A stretch of DNA of 64,000 nt from an uncultured Collinsella sp. (GCA_900545745.1 URAD01000004.1:1-64000), one strand, 5' to 3'; shown: positions 33,700 through 43,126, counted from the stretch's first letter. Program-made: numbers and translations. Notes: generated by a model from the letters alone, not told the origin.

Positions 33700-35112
33700 C
33701 TATTTAGAATCCGAATCGTCCATGGAGCCGTCGATGCCGGTTTTGGTGTCGTCGTTCATATTGAAATCGTCGTCTTTGGCGAAGGGATTCTTGAAAAAGC
33801 CCGTAGCATCGGGCTGAAGGCCCGAGAGCTTCATCCAGGGATTATCGAGCTCGGGTTTGGGCATGGCCTGGGCCTCGGGCGCAGTCTCGTTACCGATGAG
33901 CTCGGACTCGTAAATGAAGGTGTCGTCGCCGAGCGCGTCGTAGGCGGCGACCGGGTTGCCATCGGCATCGCGGTACGGTGTGCCCTTAAACACGGCGCCG
34001 TCATAGGCCACAAGCTGGCGGCCGGTCTCATTCTCGAAGTAGTACACGAAGATGCCCTTGAGGGCCGCGCACAGCGGGATGGCAATAATCATGCCGATAG
34101 GGCCCATGAGTGCCGAGCCAATAACGAGCGCCGTGAGGCTCATGATGGGATGCACCTGCACCGAGCTCTGCATGACCTTAGGAGAAATCACGTTGTCGGT
34201 GACGTTTTGCGCGACCATCGTCACGATGAGCGTCCATAACGCCAACATGGGGCTGAACATGAAACCGAGCACCGTGGCGATTGCTGCGCTCACCCAAGGA
34301 CCGACGACCGGAACCAAATGCATGATGCCGGTAAAGATAGCCATGAGCGCCGCATACGGATGGCCGATGATCATAAAACCAATAAAGGCGAGGAAACCAC
34401 CGCAGATGGACGTCACGACCATACCGCGCATGTAGCCGCCGACAGAGCGAGAAAGGATGGCGACCATAAAGCGGTACGAGGTCTCCTTCTCCTGACCGAT
34501 GATGGTGCAAATCTCGTGGTGCATGCGAGGGTAGTCGCAGGCCATCCAGTACGCAAGCACCAGACCAAGGAAGATAACGAACAACTGCGAAGCCGTATTG
34601 GTGATGAGCGGGAACACACCGCGGCCAAGCTCGGCAGCGATCTGAGACACATACTTCGATGCCACGGCAACCAGCGACGAAAGATTATCGTCCAAATACT
34701 CCTTGAGCGGCGTGTTGTTGAGCGTCTTGGCATGCGAGATCATCTCGTTGAGATCGCCACCCGCAACACGAAGCTGCTCGGGCAGGCGGCTCAGGACTTC
34801 CATGATCTGACCAAAGAGAATCGGCGACAAGATGCAAACGACACCGACGAGCACGGCAACAACAACAATTAGCGCAATAAGCGAACCGATGCCGCGATTC
34901 ACGCCATGGTGCTCGAGCCAGTTGGTGATCGGGGACATCACAAAAGCAATGATGGAGCCAACGGCAAGAAACTCAATAACCGGTGCCAGGATGCCCATAA
35001 GGTTAAAGATGACAGCAGCAATAACAATGCAGCCGACAACAGCCCAAATGCGCAGCGTCAGAACGCGGGTGTCGCGCAGCACGCGATCGGTTTGTTGGGG
35101 GTGCTCACTCAT
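33700..35112 (-). CDS. AI-2E family transporter (PerM-like)
   Basis: The 470-residue membrane protein has about eight helices with the family features VGSIIAFVMSPITNWLEHHG, a central soluble stretch (residues about 110-165), and VVGPWVSAAIATVLGFMFSP plus NVTDNVISPKVM and VGSALMGPIGMIIAIPLCAA. Despite the family name, members move various substrates. A 110-residue acidic cytoplasmic tail is unusual in length. The ATG overlaps the sigma-factor stop by four bases, placing it in a stress-sigma operon. Confidence 0.9.
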   Translation of the reverse strand: MSEHPQQTDRVLRDTRVLTLRIWAVVGCIVIAAVIFNLMGILAPVIEFLAVGSIIAFVMSPITNWLEHHGVNRGIGSLIALIVVVAVLVGVVCILSPILFGQIMEVLSRLPEQLRVAGGDLNEMISHAKTLNNTPLKEYLDDNLSSLVAVASKYVSQIAAELGRGVFPLITNTASQLFVIFLGLVLAYWMACDYPRMHHEICTIIGQEKETSYRFMVAILSRSVGGYMRGMVVTSICGGFLAFIGFMIIGHPYAALMAIFTGIMHLVPVVGPWVSAAIATVLGFMFSPMLALWTLIVTMVAQNVTDNVISPKVMQSSVQVHPIMSLTALVIGSALMGPIGMIIAIPLCAALKGIFVYYFENETGRQLVAYDGAVFKGTPYRDADGNPVAAYDALGDDTFIYESELIGNETAPEAQAMPKPELDNPWMKLSGLQPDATGFFKNPFAKDDDFNMNDDTKTGIDGSMDDSDSK

Positions 35113-35900
35113 GAACGAATCATCACTCCGTCGGGGTCGATCTTGTCCTGAATCTTCTTAAGCGTGCGGCGCAGCAGACGCGAGACCTGCACCTGCGAGA
35201 TGCCCAGCTTCTTGGCAATCTCGATCTGGGTCATGCCCTTCACAAAGCGCAGCTCGATCACCTCGCGCTCGCGCGGCGAGAAATCGCGGATGGCTTCCTC
35301 GATCACCAGGCGGTCATCGGTAAAGTCGAGCTCGTTGTCATCGTCGGCGTAACGGTCGAGAATCGAGGGCGCATCGTCGGAATCGGACGCACCAGGAGCC
35401 TCGATGGGCACCGAGGTATAGGCCGAAGACGATTCCATAGCCTCGAGGACCTCATCGACAGTCACATCTAGATACTCAGCGATCTCCTCAACCTTGGGCG
35501 AACGCTGCAGCTCGTTGGTAAGTTTGTCAGTAGCCTGGTTGACCTTGGCCGAGAGTTCCTGCAGACGACGCGGTACGCGCACGCTCCAGCCCTTGTCGCG
35601 GAAATGGCGTTTGATCTCGCCCAGGATAGTGGGTGTCGCAAACGTCGTGAACTCGAGTCCGCGCTCGGGGTCAAAGCGGTCGATAGCCTTGAGCAAACCC
35701 AGATAGCCGACCTGCATGAGGTCGTCGAGCGGCTCGCCGCGATTCTTAAATTTGTTGGCAAGAAACCTTACCAGGTTCATATGGGACATGACGAGCTGTT
35801 CGCGGGCGTCCGGATCACCGGTCTCCTTGTAGCGACGAAACAGCTCGCGGGTTTTCTCCTTGTCCCAAGCGGTCTTGCCGCTCCGGGAACGTTCGGTCAT
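35109..35900 (-). CDS. SigB/SigF-family RNA polymerase sigma factor
   Basis: The 263-residue factor contains region 2 (MNLVRFLANKFKNRGEPLDD, LMQVGYLGLLKAIDRFDPER, FTTFATPTILGEIKRHFRDK), region 3 (WSVRVPRRLQELSAKVNQAT) and region 4 (DFSPREREVIELRFVKGMTQ with the helix-turn-helix IEIAKKLGISQVQVSRLLRR). An acidic, Ser-rich insertion lies between 3 and 4. This is the group 3 general-stress/sporulation class. The gene sits between an RsbW-like gene (two bases away) and the AI-2E-family gene, arguing for a partner-switching-like module. Confidence 0.93.
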   Translation of the reverse strand: MTERSRSGKTAWDKEKTRELFRRYKETGDPDAREQLVMSHMNLVRFLANKFKNRGEPLDDLMQVGYLGLLKAIDRFDPERGLEFTTFATPTILGEIKRHFRDKGWSVRVPRRLQELSAKVNQATDKLTNELQRSPKVEEIAEYLDVTVDEVLEAMESSSAYTSVPIEAPGASDSDDAPSILDRYADDDNELDFTDDRLVIEEAIRDFSPREREVIELRFVKGMTQIEIAKKLGISQVQVSRLLRRTLKKIQDKIDPDGVMIRS

Positions 35901-35901
35901 A

Positions 35902-36279
35902 TTAAATATCCGCCTTGAGGTCGAGGGAAAGCGTCAGGGGCGCCGCAGTCTTTTCGTAGGAGTCGCACACGCTCGCCAAAATAAGCTCGGCATAAACAGC
36001 AGCCTGGTCATCCTCATCGACAGTCGCCTGATCGCCAAAGGTAAAGGTCATGCCCACATGCGATTCGTCGACATCGAATTTAATCGAGATATCGTCGGAA
36101 TCAACGGCCGTGCAGCCAAAGATGAAGGCTTCCTCGGCAGCCATACGGATGTCCTCGATTCGATCGACGGACATAGAGCACAGGGCGCCGACGTTGGCGG
36201 CCGTCATGCGCACCAAGCGCGCGAGACGCGGGTCACCGGCAACGGTCAGCGTAATGGGGCAGGTTGCTTCGCTACTCAT
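35902..36279 (-). CDS. Short RsbW-like protein, probable anti-sigma regulator with degenerate kinase motifs
   Basis: The 125-residue protein resembles the HATPase fold of RsbW/SpoIIAB in order and in the helix DRIEDIRMAAEEAFIFGCTA, where true kinases have an EACTNA-type N-box; the metal-binding Asn is absent. The G1 (DxGxG) and G2 boxes are not recognisable, and it is shorter than the usual 140-160 residues. Position directly upstream of the sigma factor supports an anti-sigma role, possibly by binding without phosphorylation. The ATG at 36279 follows GAGGAGT and overlaps the end of the DUF948 gene. Confidence 0.7.
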   Translation of the reverse strand: MSSEATCPITLTVAGDPRLARLVRMTAANVGALCSMSVDRIEDIRMAAEEAFIFGCTAVDSDDISIKFDVDESHVGMTFTFGDQATVDEDDQAAVYAELILASVCDSYEKTAAPLTLSLDLKADI

Positions 36280-36865
36280 CGCAGGACTCCTCGGAGGTCT
36301 CGGCGGGCGTATAGGTGTAATACTGAGCAGGCTTGGCTGCGGACTTATGAGCCGCATCCGCACCATCGGCGGCCTCGTCCTCAGCCTCACCAATCAGAAC
36401 GCGCTCGGTAGGCTGCTCGGCCTCGGCGGCGGCAGCGGCGAGCTTGCGATCGGCGTCGGCTGCAGGAGCCTTCACCTTATTGAAGAGCTTCTGCACGGCA
36501 CCAGCCGCAGAGTCGGTCACGCTCGATACGGCATTGCTTGCCTCGGCCACGCTGCCCGTAACCTCGGAGATGTCGCGAACCACGGCTTCGACCTCTACAA
36601 GATTGGAAGTCAAGGCGTCAACCGCGGTCTTGCTCGACTTGAGGAGCGGCTCAACCTGTGCCAGCGCGGGGGTGAGCTCATCGACAGCGCCATCGAGCTT
36701 TGCCACCACGGGCTGCGCCTCGGCGAGCGTGTTGTTAAGGTCGCTCACCGTCTTATCGAGTGATTCAACGACAGTGCGGGTCTTGCGCAGTGTGAGCGCG
36801 AGCTCGATAACAGCCCACACGCCGGCAACGGCGAGCAGCAGCAGGGCGATTTGAATGGGACTCAT
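36272..36865 (-). CDS. DUF948 domain-containing membrane-anchored protein
   Basis: The 197-residue protein starts with a membrane helix (residues 3-22), then a predicted coiled coil with many Val/Leu heptads (TVVESLDKTVSDLNNTLAEA, QPVVAKLDGAVDEL) typical of DUF948, and an Ala/Glu-rich tail ending in several Tyr and Thr. DUF948 proteins of Firmicutes are linked to general stress. It is the first gene of the operon with the RsbW-like and sigma genes. Confidence 0.82.
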   Translation of the reverse strand: MSPIQIALLLLAVAGVWAVIELALTLRKTRTVVESLDKTVSDLNNTLAEAQPVVAKLDGAVDELTPALAQVEPLLKSSKTAVDALTSNLVEVEAVVRDISEVTGSVAEASNAVSSVTDSAAGAVQKLFNKVKAPAADADRKLAAAAAEAEQPTERVLIGEAEDEAADGADAAHKSAAKPAQYYTYTPAETSEESCDE

Positions 36866-36960
36866 ACAAGCCTCCCGAAGGAATCGAAATACAGACGCTG
36901 TTCATGGTACCCCAAAGAACGGGAAAGATACCCAAAGGGAATGTGCGAGGTGCCAATGAC

Positions 36961-38316
36961 CTACTTGGGCGCGTTACCGCTGCGGTCGCGTTCGCTTTGC
37001 TCCACGCGCCACTCTTCCCAGCCGCGGCCGGCAGGCTGCCAGAACGCGCCGCGCTCCAGTCCCTCGGGCAAATACCGCTGGTCGACCCAGCCTTCGGGAT
37101 AATCATGCGGGTATTTATACACACCGTATTCGTCGCTACCCGGTCGATGACGATCACGAAGATAGCTTGGAACCTCGCGGAGCCCACTTGAATGAATATC
37201 GGCCAACGCCGCATCGATCGAAGCCTCGCACGCGTTAGATTTAGGCGCCAGGCAAACATAGAGTGCAGCCTGAGCCAGGTTAATGCGGCATTCGGGATAG
37301 CCAATGACCTCGGCAGATTTAAATGCGGCATGTGCCACCAAAAGCGCCTGCGGATCGGCGTTTCCGACGTCCTCGGAAGCGTGGATCATGATGCGGCGAG
37401 CAATAAACTTAGGATCCTCTCCTGCATCGATCATGCGCGCGAGCCAATAAATGGTGGCATCGGGGTCGCTCCCGCGCATAGACTTAATAAACGCACTGAT
37501 AATGTCGTAGTGCATGTCGCCGTTTTTGTCATACGAAAAACCACGACGAGGGTTGGCAATCTTAACGTCATCCACGGTGATGGGATAGCGCTCCCCCGCC
37601 GCCGGCGCTGGCGTTCCCTCGGTATCTGGACGCGTTACGGCAATCTCGCTTGCAAGCTCGAGCGTCGTGAGCGCCGAGCGAGCATCACCCGCGGCCAGCG
37701 TGCAGATGGTCTTAACCGTATCCTCATCGGCCGAGAACTTGCCGTTCAGACCCTGCGGCACCTCGAGTGCACGCTCAATCAGCGTGGCAATATCCTCGTC
37801 CTTCAAGTGCTCAAGCTCCACCACGCGACCACGCGAGAGCAACGCCGAGTTGACCTCAAAGTACGGATTCTCCGTCGTGGCGCCAATCATAATGACTGTA
37901 CGGTTTTCAACCGCATGCAAAAGCGCATCCTGCTGCGACTTCGAAAAACGGTGAATCTCGTCGATGAACAAGATGGTACGGCGGTCATACGTATTCAGGC
38001 GCGTCTTGGCCTCGTCGATCACGCGACGCAGGTCCTTCACGGTACCCGTGACGGCGCTGACCTCGACAAACTCGCTCTTGGTATGGTTAGCGATAATGTG
38101 AGCCAGCGTCGTCTTGCCCGTACCGGCCGGGCCGTACAGAATCACGCTCGATAGCACATCATGCTCGATCGCCGCACGCAACCATGAACCCTTGCCCACG
38201 GCCTTTTGCTGACCAACGTACTCGTCGAGCGAATTGGGGCGCATGCGCACCGCGAGCGGCGCGTTTTTAAAGGAACGCTCGCGCGTCGAGGCAGTAAAAA
38301 GGTCGTCCATAGCCAT
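36961..38316 (-). CDS. rarA: Replication-associated recombination protein RarA (MgsA) AAA ATPase
   Basis: RarA acts at stalled replication forks. The roughly 450-residue protein shows PLAVRMRPNSLDEYVGQ, Walker A YGPAGTGKTTLA, Walker B ILFIDEIHRFSKSQQD, sensor 1 MIGATTENPYFEVNSAL, sensor 2 AAGDARSALTTLE and the C-terminal tetramerisation region with MRGSDPDATIYWLARM. Start is uncertain between ATG 38316, ATG 38310 and upstream non-ATG codons; none has a strong ribosome site. About 30 residues of the tail are charged. Confidence 0.94.
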   Translation of the reverse strand: MAMDDLFTASTRERSFKNAPLAVRMRPNSLDEYVGQQKAVGKGSWLRAAIEHDVLSSVILYGPAGTGKTTLAHIIANHTKSEFVEVSAVTGTVKDLRRVIDEAKTRLNTYDRRTILFIDEIHRFSKSQQDALLHAVENRTVIMIGATTENPYFEVNSALLSRGRVVELEHLKDEDIATLIERALEVPQGLNGKFSADEDTVKTICTLAAGDARSALTTLELASEIAVTRPDTEGTPAPAAGERYPITVDDVKIANPRRGFSYDKNGDMHYDIISAFIKSMRGSDPDATIYWLARMIDAGEDPKFIARRIMIHASEDVGNADPQALLVAHAAFKSAEVIGYPECRINLAQAALYVCLAPKSNACEASIDAALADIHSSGLREVPSYLRDRHRPGSDEYGVYKYPHDYPEGWVDQRYLPEGLERGAFWQPAGRGWEEWRVEQSERDRSGNAPK

Positions 38317-38370
38317 CCCATGCATCAATCAAAAGCTTTGTCCGTCAACAGTATACCGAAATGATACGAA

Positions 38371-39618
38371 CTACCGTTCGTTAATGTAGGTACGATGCGG
38401 AAACTCCAGACCAGGGAATAGCTTGCTCGTCAGCTCGCAGAAATAGCCGTCCGTCATGCTCGCGATGTAATCCACCACCGCTTGATCCTTATCGTCCTGC
38501 CAGGCATAGGTGCGATCGTAGTAGGAAAGCTGCTGCTCAATGCGAGAAATGTGGTGCTTAAAGATATACGAGGACTCGTCGCCTTCGTTTATATCCTGCA
38601 GGCAACGGTCGTAGAGCTTTTCGAACGCCTCGCGAAGCTCCGCCTCGGAATCGCCTTCGATACCGCCCTTGCTGTAGATCTTTACGTAGTTCTCGCGCTT
38701 GGCTCGGCGGATCTCCTCAAACAGGTCCTCGCTCATCTCGATACGCGGCTTGCCATAGCTGTGCTCAACGATATCAATGGAGGCATGCGTAAGTATCCAG
38801 CTGTTGTATGCCCCACCCAGGCCATCGTCAAAAGCATCGGGCGACAGCAGGCCCGCCGCAATAGCGTCTTGGCGATCGCGCCCAACGTAGGCAAGGATAT
38901 CCGAGATGCGAACCACGCAGCCCTCGAGCGTCATGGGGCGCAGGTGCTCTATTGCGCTATAACCCGTGGCGATACAGTCCTCAACCGTCTGATCGAACTG
39001 ACCAAAGGATGCCATGTGTGACAGCTCAAATACGCGCTGCTCATATTCGCCGTTATGGCACAGCACGCCATCGAGCGTCTGGAGCGACACGTTGCGGCCG
39101 TACAAGGCATCGAGCACGCGGACCGACTGCACGTTATGGAAAAAGTAGCGACCCGTGCGCTCGTGATAGATATCGTTGAGAAAGCGCTCACCGGCGTGGC
39201 CAAAGGGCGTGTGTCCCAAGTCATGGCCCAGGCCAATCGCCTCGATCAGATCGCAGTTGAGCCCCAGGGCGCGACCGATATCGCGCGCAATGCGCGAGAC
39301 AAGCTGCACGTGCAATCCGCGCCGCGACAGATCATCATTACTACGGAAGCTAAAGACCTGCGTTTTGCCTGCATAACGCGTGTACGCCGAAAGATGAAGA
39401 ATCTTTTCGGTATCGCGCATAAACGCTGGACGCATAAGCGTGCCTTTGTCGGCTGCGCGATCAATACGACGAATGACCTGGTCGTCGTTGCAACGATACG
39501 GGTTGACGGCACCCGAAGCACGATCGGCGGAAATGCGCTCGACGAGTTCGGGCGACAACGCCGCGGGAATGCGGTCCATGCGCGCCTTAATGACGGCCGT
39601 TTCTTGATTAATTGCCAT
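38371..39618 (-). CDS. dGTP triphosphohydrolase-like HD protein
   Basis: The 415-residue protein hydrolyses dNTPs to nucleosides and triphosphate in this family. The HD metal site is seen in GLGHDLGHTPFGHAGERFL (His/Asp), with RDTEKILHLSAYTRYAGKTQ before it and the third ligand in VVRISDILAYVGRDRQDA. The length fits the type 2 deoxyguanosinetriphosphate triphosphohydrolase-like subgroup. The ATG at 39618 removes nine residues from the longest open frame. Follows the prepilin peptidase gene by 31 bases. Confidence 0.9.
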   Translation of the reverse strand: MAINQETAVIKARMDRIPAALSPELVERISADRASGAVNPYRCNDDQVIRRIDRAADKGTLMRPAFMRDTEKILHLSAYTRYAGKTQVFSFRSNDDLSRRGLHVQLVSRIARDIGRALGLNCDLIEAIGLGHDLGHTPFGHAGERFLNDIYHERTGRYFFHNVQSVRVLDALYGRNVSLQTLDGVLCHNGEYEQRVFELSHMASFGQFDQTVEDCIATGYSAIEHLRPMTLEGCVVRISDILAYVGRDRQDAIAAGLLSPDAFDDGLGGAYNSWILTHASIDIVEHSYGKPRIEMSEDLFEEIRRAKRENYVKIYSKGGIEGDSEAELREAFEKLYDRCLQDINEGDESSYIFKHHISRIEQQLSYYDRTYAWQDDKDQAVVDYIASMTDGYFCELTSKLFPGLEFPHRTYINER

Positions 39619-39649
39619 GGCATGCTCCTTAAGAAGGATGCGCAATCGG

Positions 39650-40072
39650 TTACAATGTGCAGCCCACGACCTCGATTATGGCAAATATCGGTACCAAAAA
39701 CGGGAGCAATGGCAGGGAGCGCGATTTTGTGAAGAGGCAGGAGAGGGCAAGGACCAGGAGCGCGACGGCAAATGCCACGATGCCGCCCAGAGGGTCGAGC
39801 GTGCAAAGCGCAAAGAGCGCCTTCGCGTCCCCCATGCCAATCCCCGGGGCTTGACGGAGGCGCCGCCAGAGCGACTCAGTAAGCACAAGGGCAAGGTAGA
39901 CGATGACAGCAAGGCGGGCGCTGTCAAGCGCCGTGTTAACGCCTTTGTCGAGCCAAACGCCTGCTAATGCCGCCACCGCACACGCTCCGGCAAGCGCATT
40001 CGGATACCGCCGCTCACGGGCATCAATCACCGCGCCGACAAAGATGCAAATCCAAAACGGGATATAGGCCAT
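39650..40072 (-). CDS. Lone A24-type prepilin peptidase
   Basis: The 140-residue membrane protein has only the peptidase domain: the first Asp in GAVIDARERRYPNAL and the second in GIGMGDAKALFAL (the GxGD motif), within about five helices. The N-terminal methylase domain of PilD is absent, as in CpaA/TadV-type enzymes. No pilin or secretion genes are nearby, so its substrates must be encoded elsewhere. AGGAGGTG precedes the ATG at 40070-40072. A hairpin element lies just upstream. Confidence 0.87.
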   Translation of the reverse strand: MAYIPFWICIFVGAVIDARERRYPNALAGACAVAALAGVWLDKGVNTALDSARLAVIVYLALVLTESLWRRLRQAPGIGMGDAKALFALCTLDPLGGIVAFAVALLVLALSCLFTKSRSLPLLPFLVPIFAIIEVVGCTL

Positions 40073-40104
40073 CGAGCACCTCCTCGAGTTGCATCGCAAA
40101 GGCA

Positions 40105-40145
40105 AAAACCACCACAAAGGTGCCTGTCCCCTTTGTGGTGGTTTT
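40105..40145. repeat. Hairpin element with arms AAAACCACCACAAAGG (copy 1)
   Basis: Perfect 16-base arms (40105-40120 and 40130-40145) flank the spacer TGCCTGTCC. A- and T-tracts at the outer ends make it work as a terminator in either direction; here it ends the glycosyltransferase transcript. Nearly the same arms occur at 47748-47786. Confidence 0.88.
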
Positions 40146-40153
40146 GGTGGTGG

Positions 40154-41449
40154 TTATTTGGCGCCCTGCATGACCTCATCGAGGGTAACGTTGACGGCGT
40201 GCTGCGTCGGGACCCAGTCGACCTTTAGGAACAGAGCAGCCACCGTGATGGGGATATAGCTGAACATAAAGATCGGGAAGGTAAACAGGTTGGTCACCAG
40301 ACGCCACTTTTGCGCGCAGTGAATGTGCTTGTACTCAAAGATGGTCGTAAGTAACGCAAGGATAAAGAAGGTCTGGTACATCATCGCGAAGGTCATAATG
40401 AGCGAGGCGGCACAAGCCTGCATCTCGACCTCGGTGGCCAAGAAGCCGTGCGAAAGCCCGCCCACGATGAGGAAGGTCGCGTTGGCGAGCATGGAGATCA
40501 GGGACAGCAGCATGCCCGGAGCGATGGTCATAAACATGTCGTAGGCGGCAAAGCGATGATAGCGGAAGATCGATTTGACCAGGTGCTTACCGTAGGTAAA
40601 GAATACCTGGTAGAAGCCCTTGGTCCAACGCATGCGCTGTTTCCAGGACGCCTTAAACGTCACCGGCTGCTCATCAAAGAACTCCGCCGGCGCATAACCG
40701 ATACGAATGCCGTGAATGGCGCAGAACGTGGTGAACTGGATGTCTTCGGTCAGCGTATGGAACTGCCAACCGTGCATGCCCTCGATCACGCTCGCCGAGA
40801 TAAGGTAACCCGAACCCGAGACAGCGCAGGACGTCTTGCAGATATTACGCGCGTTGTTGAGGAAGCGAGCCTCACGCAAATACCAGGTGGCATTAGCCGC
40901 CGAGATCCACGAGCTGCCGAAGTTCTTGGAATTGCGATAGCTCGTGACCACATGGAAGCCCTGGTCAAAGGCATCGTTCATTTTGGACACGTAATCGCGG
41001 GAGATAACGTTATCGGCATCGAAGATAAAGTAGCCTTCAAACGTGTCGGGATACTCGTTAAGGATGCGGTCGAAGCCAAAGTCCATGACCCAGCTCTTGC
41101 CCTTGCGGGCCAGGTCATTGCGCTCGTAAACAATGGCACCGGCCTCGCGCGCGAGCTGCGCCGTGTTGTCGGTGCAGGCATCGGCGACCACGAAAACCTC
41201 GATGAGCTCGGACGGATAATCCTGGTCCTTGATGGAGCGAACGAGGTTGGCGATCACGGCCTCCTCATTATGCGCCGCGATAAAAAAGGCATAGCGATGG
41301 AGTTTTTTGGCCTTGGGAGGCGCGACCTCGCCACGAAGAGCGCCAATGACAAAGAAGACCACCTGGTACAGAAAGCAGACCGTGAGCAGCGTGACGACAA
41401 TCTGGTTGAAGATCACGATGGGTGTGTTGGTTTGTAAAAAGGCGAGCAT
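40154..41449 (-). CDS. Processive family 2 glycosyltransferase, membrane-bound
   Basis: The 431-residue protein has one N-terminal helix, a GT-A domain with FFIAAHNEEAVIANLVRSIK, VVADACTDNTAQLA, the DxD-like FIFDADN, TEDIQFT and QRMRWTKG (Q-x-x-R-W of processive enzymes), then about four C-terminal helices. It resembles BcsA/HAS/IcaA-type polysaccharide synthases, though the product is unknown. The ATG at 41449 has GGGAG upstream; codon TTG at 41464 is the alternative. No c-di-GMP domain is present and no partner polysaccharide genes are adjacent. Confidence 0.88.
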   Translation of the reverse strand: MLAFLQTNTPIVIFNQIVVTLLTVCFLYQVVFFVIGALRGEVAPPKAKKLHRYAFFIAAHNEEAVIANLVRSIKDQDYPSELIEVFVVADACTDNTAQLAREAGAIVYERNDLARKGKSWVMDFGFDRILNEYPDTFEGYFIFDADNVISRDYVSKMNDAFDQGFHVVTSYRNSKNFGSSWISAANATWYLREARFLNNARNICKTSCAVSGSGYLISASVIEGMHGWQFHTLTEDIQFTTFCAIHGIRIGYAPAEFFDEQPVTFKASWKQRMRWTKGFYQVFFTYGKHLVKSIFRYHRFAAYDMFMTIAPGMLLSLISMLANATFLIVGGLSHGFLATEVEMQACAASLIMTFAMMYQTFFILALLTTIFEYKHIHCAQKWRLVTNLFTFPIFMFSYIPITVAALFLKVDWVPTQHAVNVTLDEVMQGAK

Positions 41450-41531
41450 GCAGGCTCCCAGCAACGCGTAACGTAAACAATCGTATATCTTACCGCAGGC
41501 TTACCGAGTTCAAGAAACCACCTAATACTGG

Positions 41532-42545
41532 CTAGGCTTCGAGAAGACCGAGCTGCGGAACGATTTCATCTCCAACGGCCGTGCGACCGAGCGAGCGCGG
41601 AGCCAGATCGTCAAGAACCGCAGCGAGATCCCACGGCAACTCGTCGCGGCACTCAATGCGCTCCCCCGTCACGGGATGGTCGAACGCCACGCGCCAGGAA
41701 TGAAGGAACTGCCTGGTCAGGCCCTGGTCGGCGCGCGCATCGCACTTGCCGTAGAGTGGATCGCCCACGCAGGCGTGGTTGATATGACGCATATGCACGC
41801 GAATCTGGTGCGTGCGACCGGTAAACAGATGGCACTCAACGAGCGTATAACCATCGTCAAAGCGCGTGGAATCAAAGCGCTCGAGGACTTTAAAGGTCGT
41901 AATGGCCTGACGGGCAAAGGGGTCGTCCGAAACCGCCATCTTGACGCGGTCGCGCGTAGAACGGGCGATACCGGTATTGATGGTGCCCTCGTCCATGGCG
42001 ATGTGCCCGTGGACAAGCGTGATATAGCGGCGGTCGAGCGTACGCGTGCGAATGAGATTTTGAAGCGCGCGCTGGGTGTCGTCGTCTTTTGCCGCGAGCA
42101 TAAGGCCCGAGGTATCGCGATCCAGGCGATGCACGATGCCGGGGCGGTCCTCACCCTGCACGGTACCAAGATGATCGATACCGCAGTGGTAGACCAAGGC
42201 GTTCGCAAGCGTGCCGCTCTCGTGGCCGTGGGCGGGATGGCACACCAGCCCACGCTGCTTGGAGAGCACGATAAGGTAGTCGTCCTCGTAGCGGATATCG
42301 AGGGGAATGGCCTCGGGAATCACGTCGGTCGGGTCGTGCGGCTCGGGCAAGTCGACCGAGATGCGATCGCCGGCGCGTACGGCGTACTTTTTAGAGAGAC
42401 AAGTCTCACCGTTGACGGCAACGGCGCCTCCCTCGATCAGATGCGCGCAGGCAGAGCGCGTGGGACAGCCATCGTTGGCGCCCAGAAAGGCGTCGAGACG
42501 CTGGCCAGAGCAATCGTCGGCAACAAGAATATGGATGTCGGCCAT
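41532..42545 (-). CDS. rluD: RluD-type 23S rRNA pseudouridine synthase
   Basis: The 337-residue protein has an N-terminal S4 domain (residues about 10-75, QRLDAFLGANDGCPTRS) and the RluA-family catalytic motif GIVHRLDRDTSGLMLAAK with the nucleophilic Asp, plus LVECHLFTGRTHQIRVHMRH. The ATG overlaps the lspA stop by one base (TAATG), so the two are translationally coupled as in many Gram-positive bacteria. Confidence 0.94.
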   Translation of the reverse strand: MADIHILVADDCSGQRLDAFLGANDGCPTRSACAHLIEGGAVAVNGETCLSKKYAVRAGDRISVDLPEPHDPTDVIPEAIPLDIRYEDDYLIVLSKQRGLVCHPAHGHESGTLANALVYHCGIDHLGTVQGEDRPGIVHRLDRDTSGLMLAAKDDDTQRALQNLIRTRTLDRRYITLVHGHIAMDEGTINTGIARSTRDRVKMAVSDDPFARQAITTFKVLERFDSTRFDDGYTLVECHLFTGRTHQIRVHMRHINHACVGDPLYGKCDARADQGLTRQFLHSWRVAFDHPVTGERIECRDELPWDLAAVLDDLAPRSLGRTAVGDEIVPQLGLLEA

Positions 42546-43126
42546 TAACGCTCATTCCTTTCGCGAATCTTGCGGGCACGCTCCCCACGCTGTTTGGCTT
42601 TGCGTTTGGCGCGGGCTTCGTCACGGGCGTTGAGCTCAGCGGTCGCATCGACCTCGCGAGCAGCGGGACTCAAGAACATGTACCCGATGAGTGCGAGCAC
42701 GACGCCCGCGGTAATGCCGATATCGGCCACGTTAAAGACAGGGAAGTCGATGAAAGTGGTGGCAATAAAATCGGTCACAAAGCCAAAAGCCAGACGGTCG
42801 ATCGCGTTGCCGATGGCGCCACCCGCAACCATAGCCATGCCTACCACCTCAAGACGAGCGAGCTGAGGCGCACGGAGCAAGTACACGGCAATGGCGACAA
42901 TGACCGCAAGCGCCAACACAGCGAACGCGACGCCATGACCCTCGCCCATGCTAAAGGCGGCTCCGATATTGCGGACAAATAGAAAGTCGATCACACCGGG
43001 GATAACAGTCACATGCAGTGCATCGCCCACGGCACGAACCGCAAGCTTGGTCAGCTGGTCAACAAGCAGCACAACCAGCGCCACCCCACCAGCAACACCC
43101 AACCGCCAACGCAAAGGCGGCGTCAT
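42545..43126 (-). CDS. lspA: Lipoprotein signal peptidase (signal peptidase II)
   Basis: LspA removes signal peptides from prolipoproteins, such as the lipoproteins encoded at 2417-5598. The 193-residue protein has four helices, VDQLTKLAVR, FVRNIGAAFSMGEG and the two catalytic Asp in GGAIGNAIDRL and FNVADIGI. The basic C-terminal tail of about 40 residues (Arg/Lys/Glu-rich) is longer than usual. ATG at 43126 is chosen; a TTG at 43144 would add six residues. Weak ribosome site. Confidence 0.94.
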   Translation of the reverse strand: MTPPLRWRLGVAGGVALVVLLVDQLTKLAVRAVGDALHVTVIPGVIDFLFVRNIGAAFSMGEGHGVAFAVLALAVIVAIAVYLLRAPQLARLEVVGMAMVAGGAIGNAIDRLAFGFVTDFIATTFIDFPVFNVADIGITAGVVLALIGYMFLSPAAREVDATAELNARDEARAKRKAKQRGERARKIRERNER

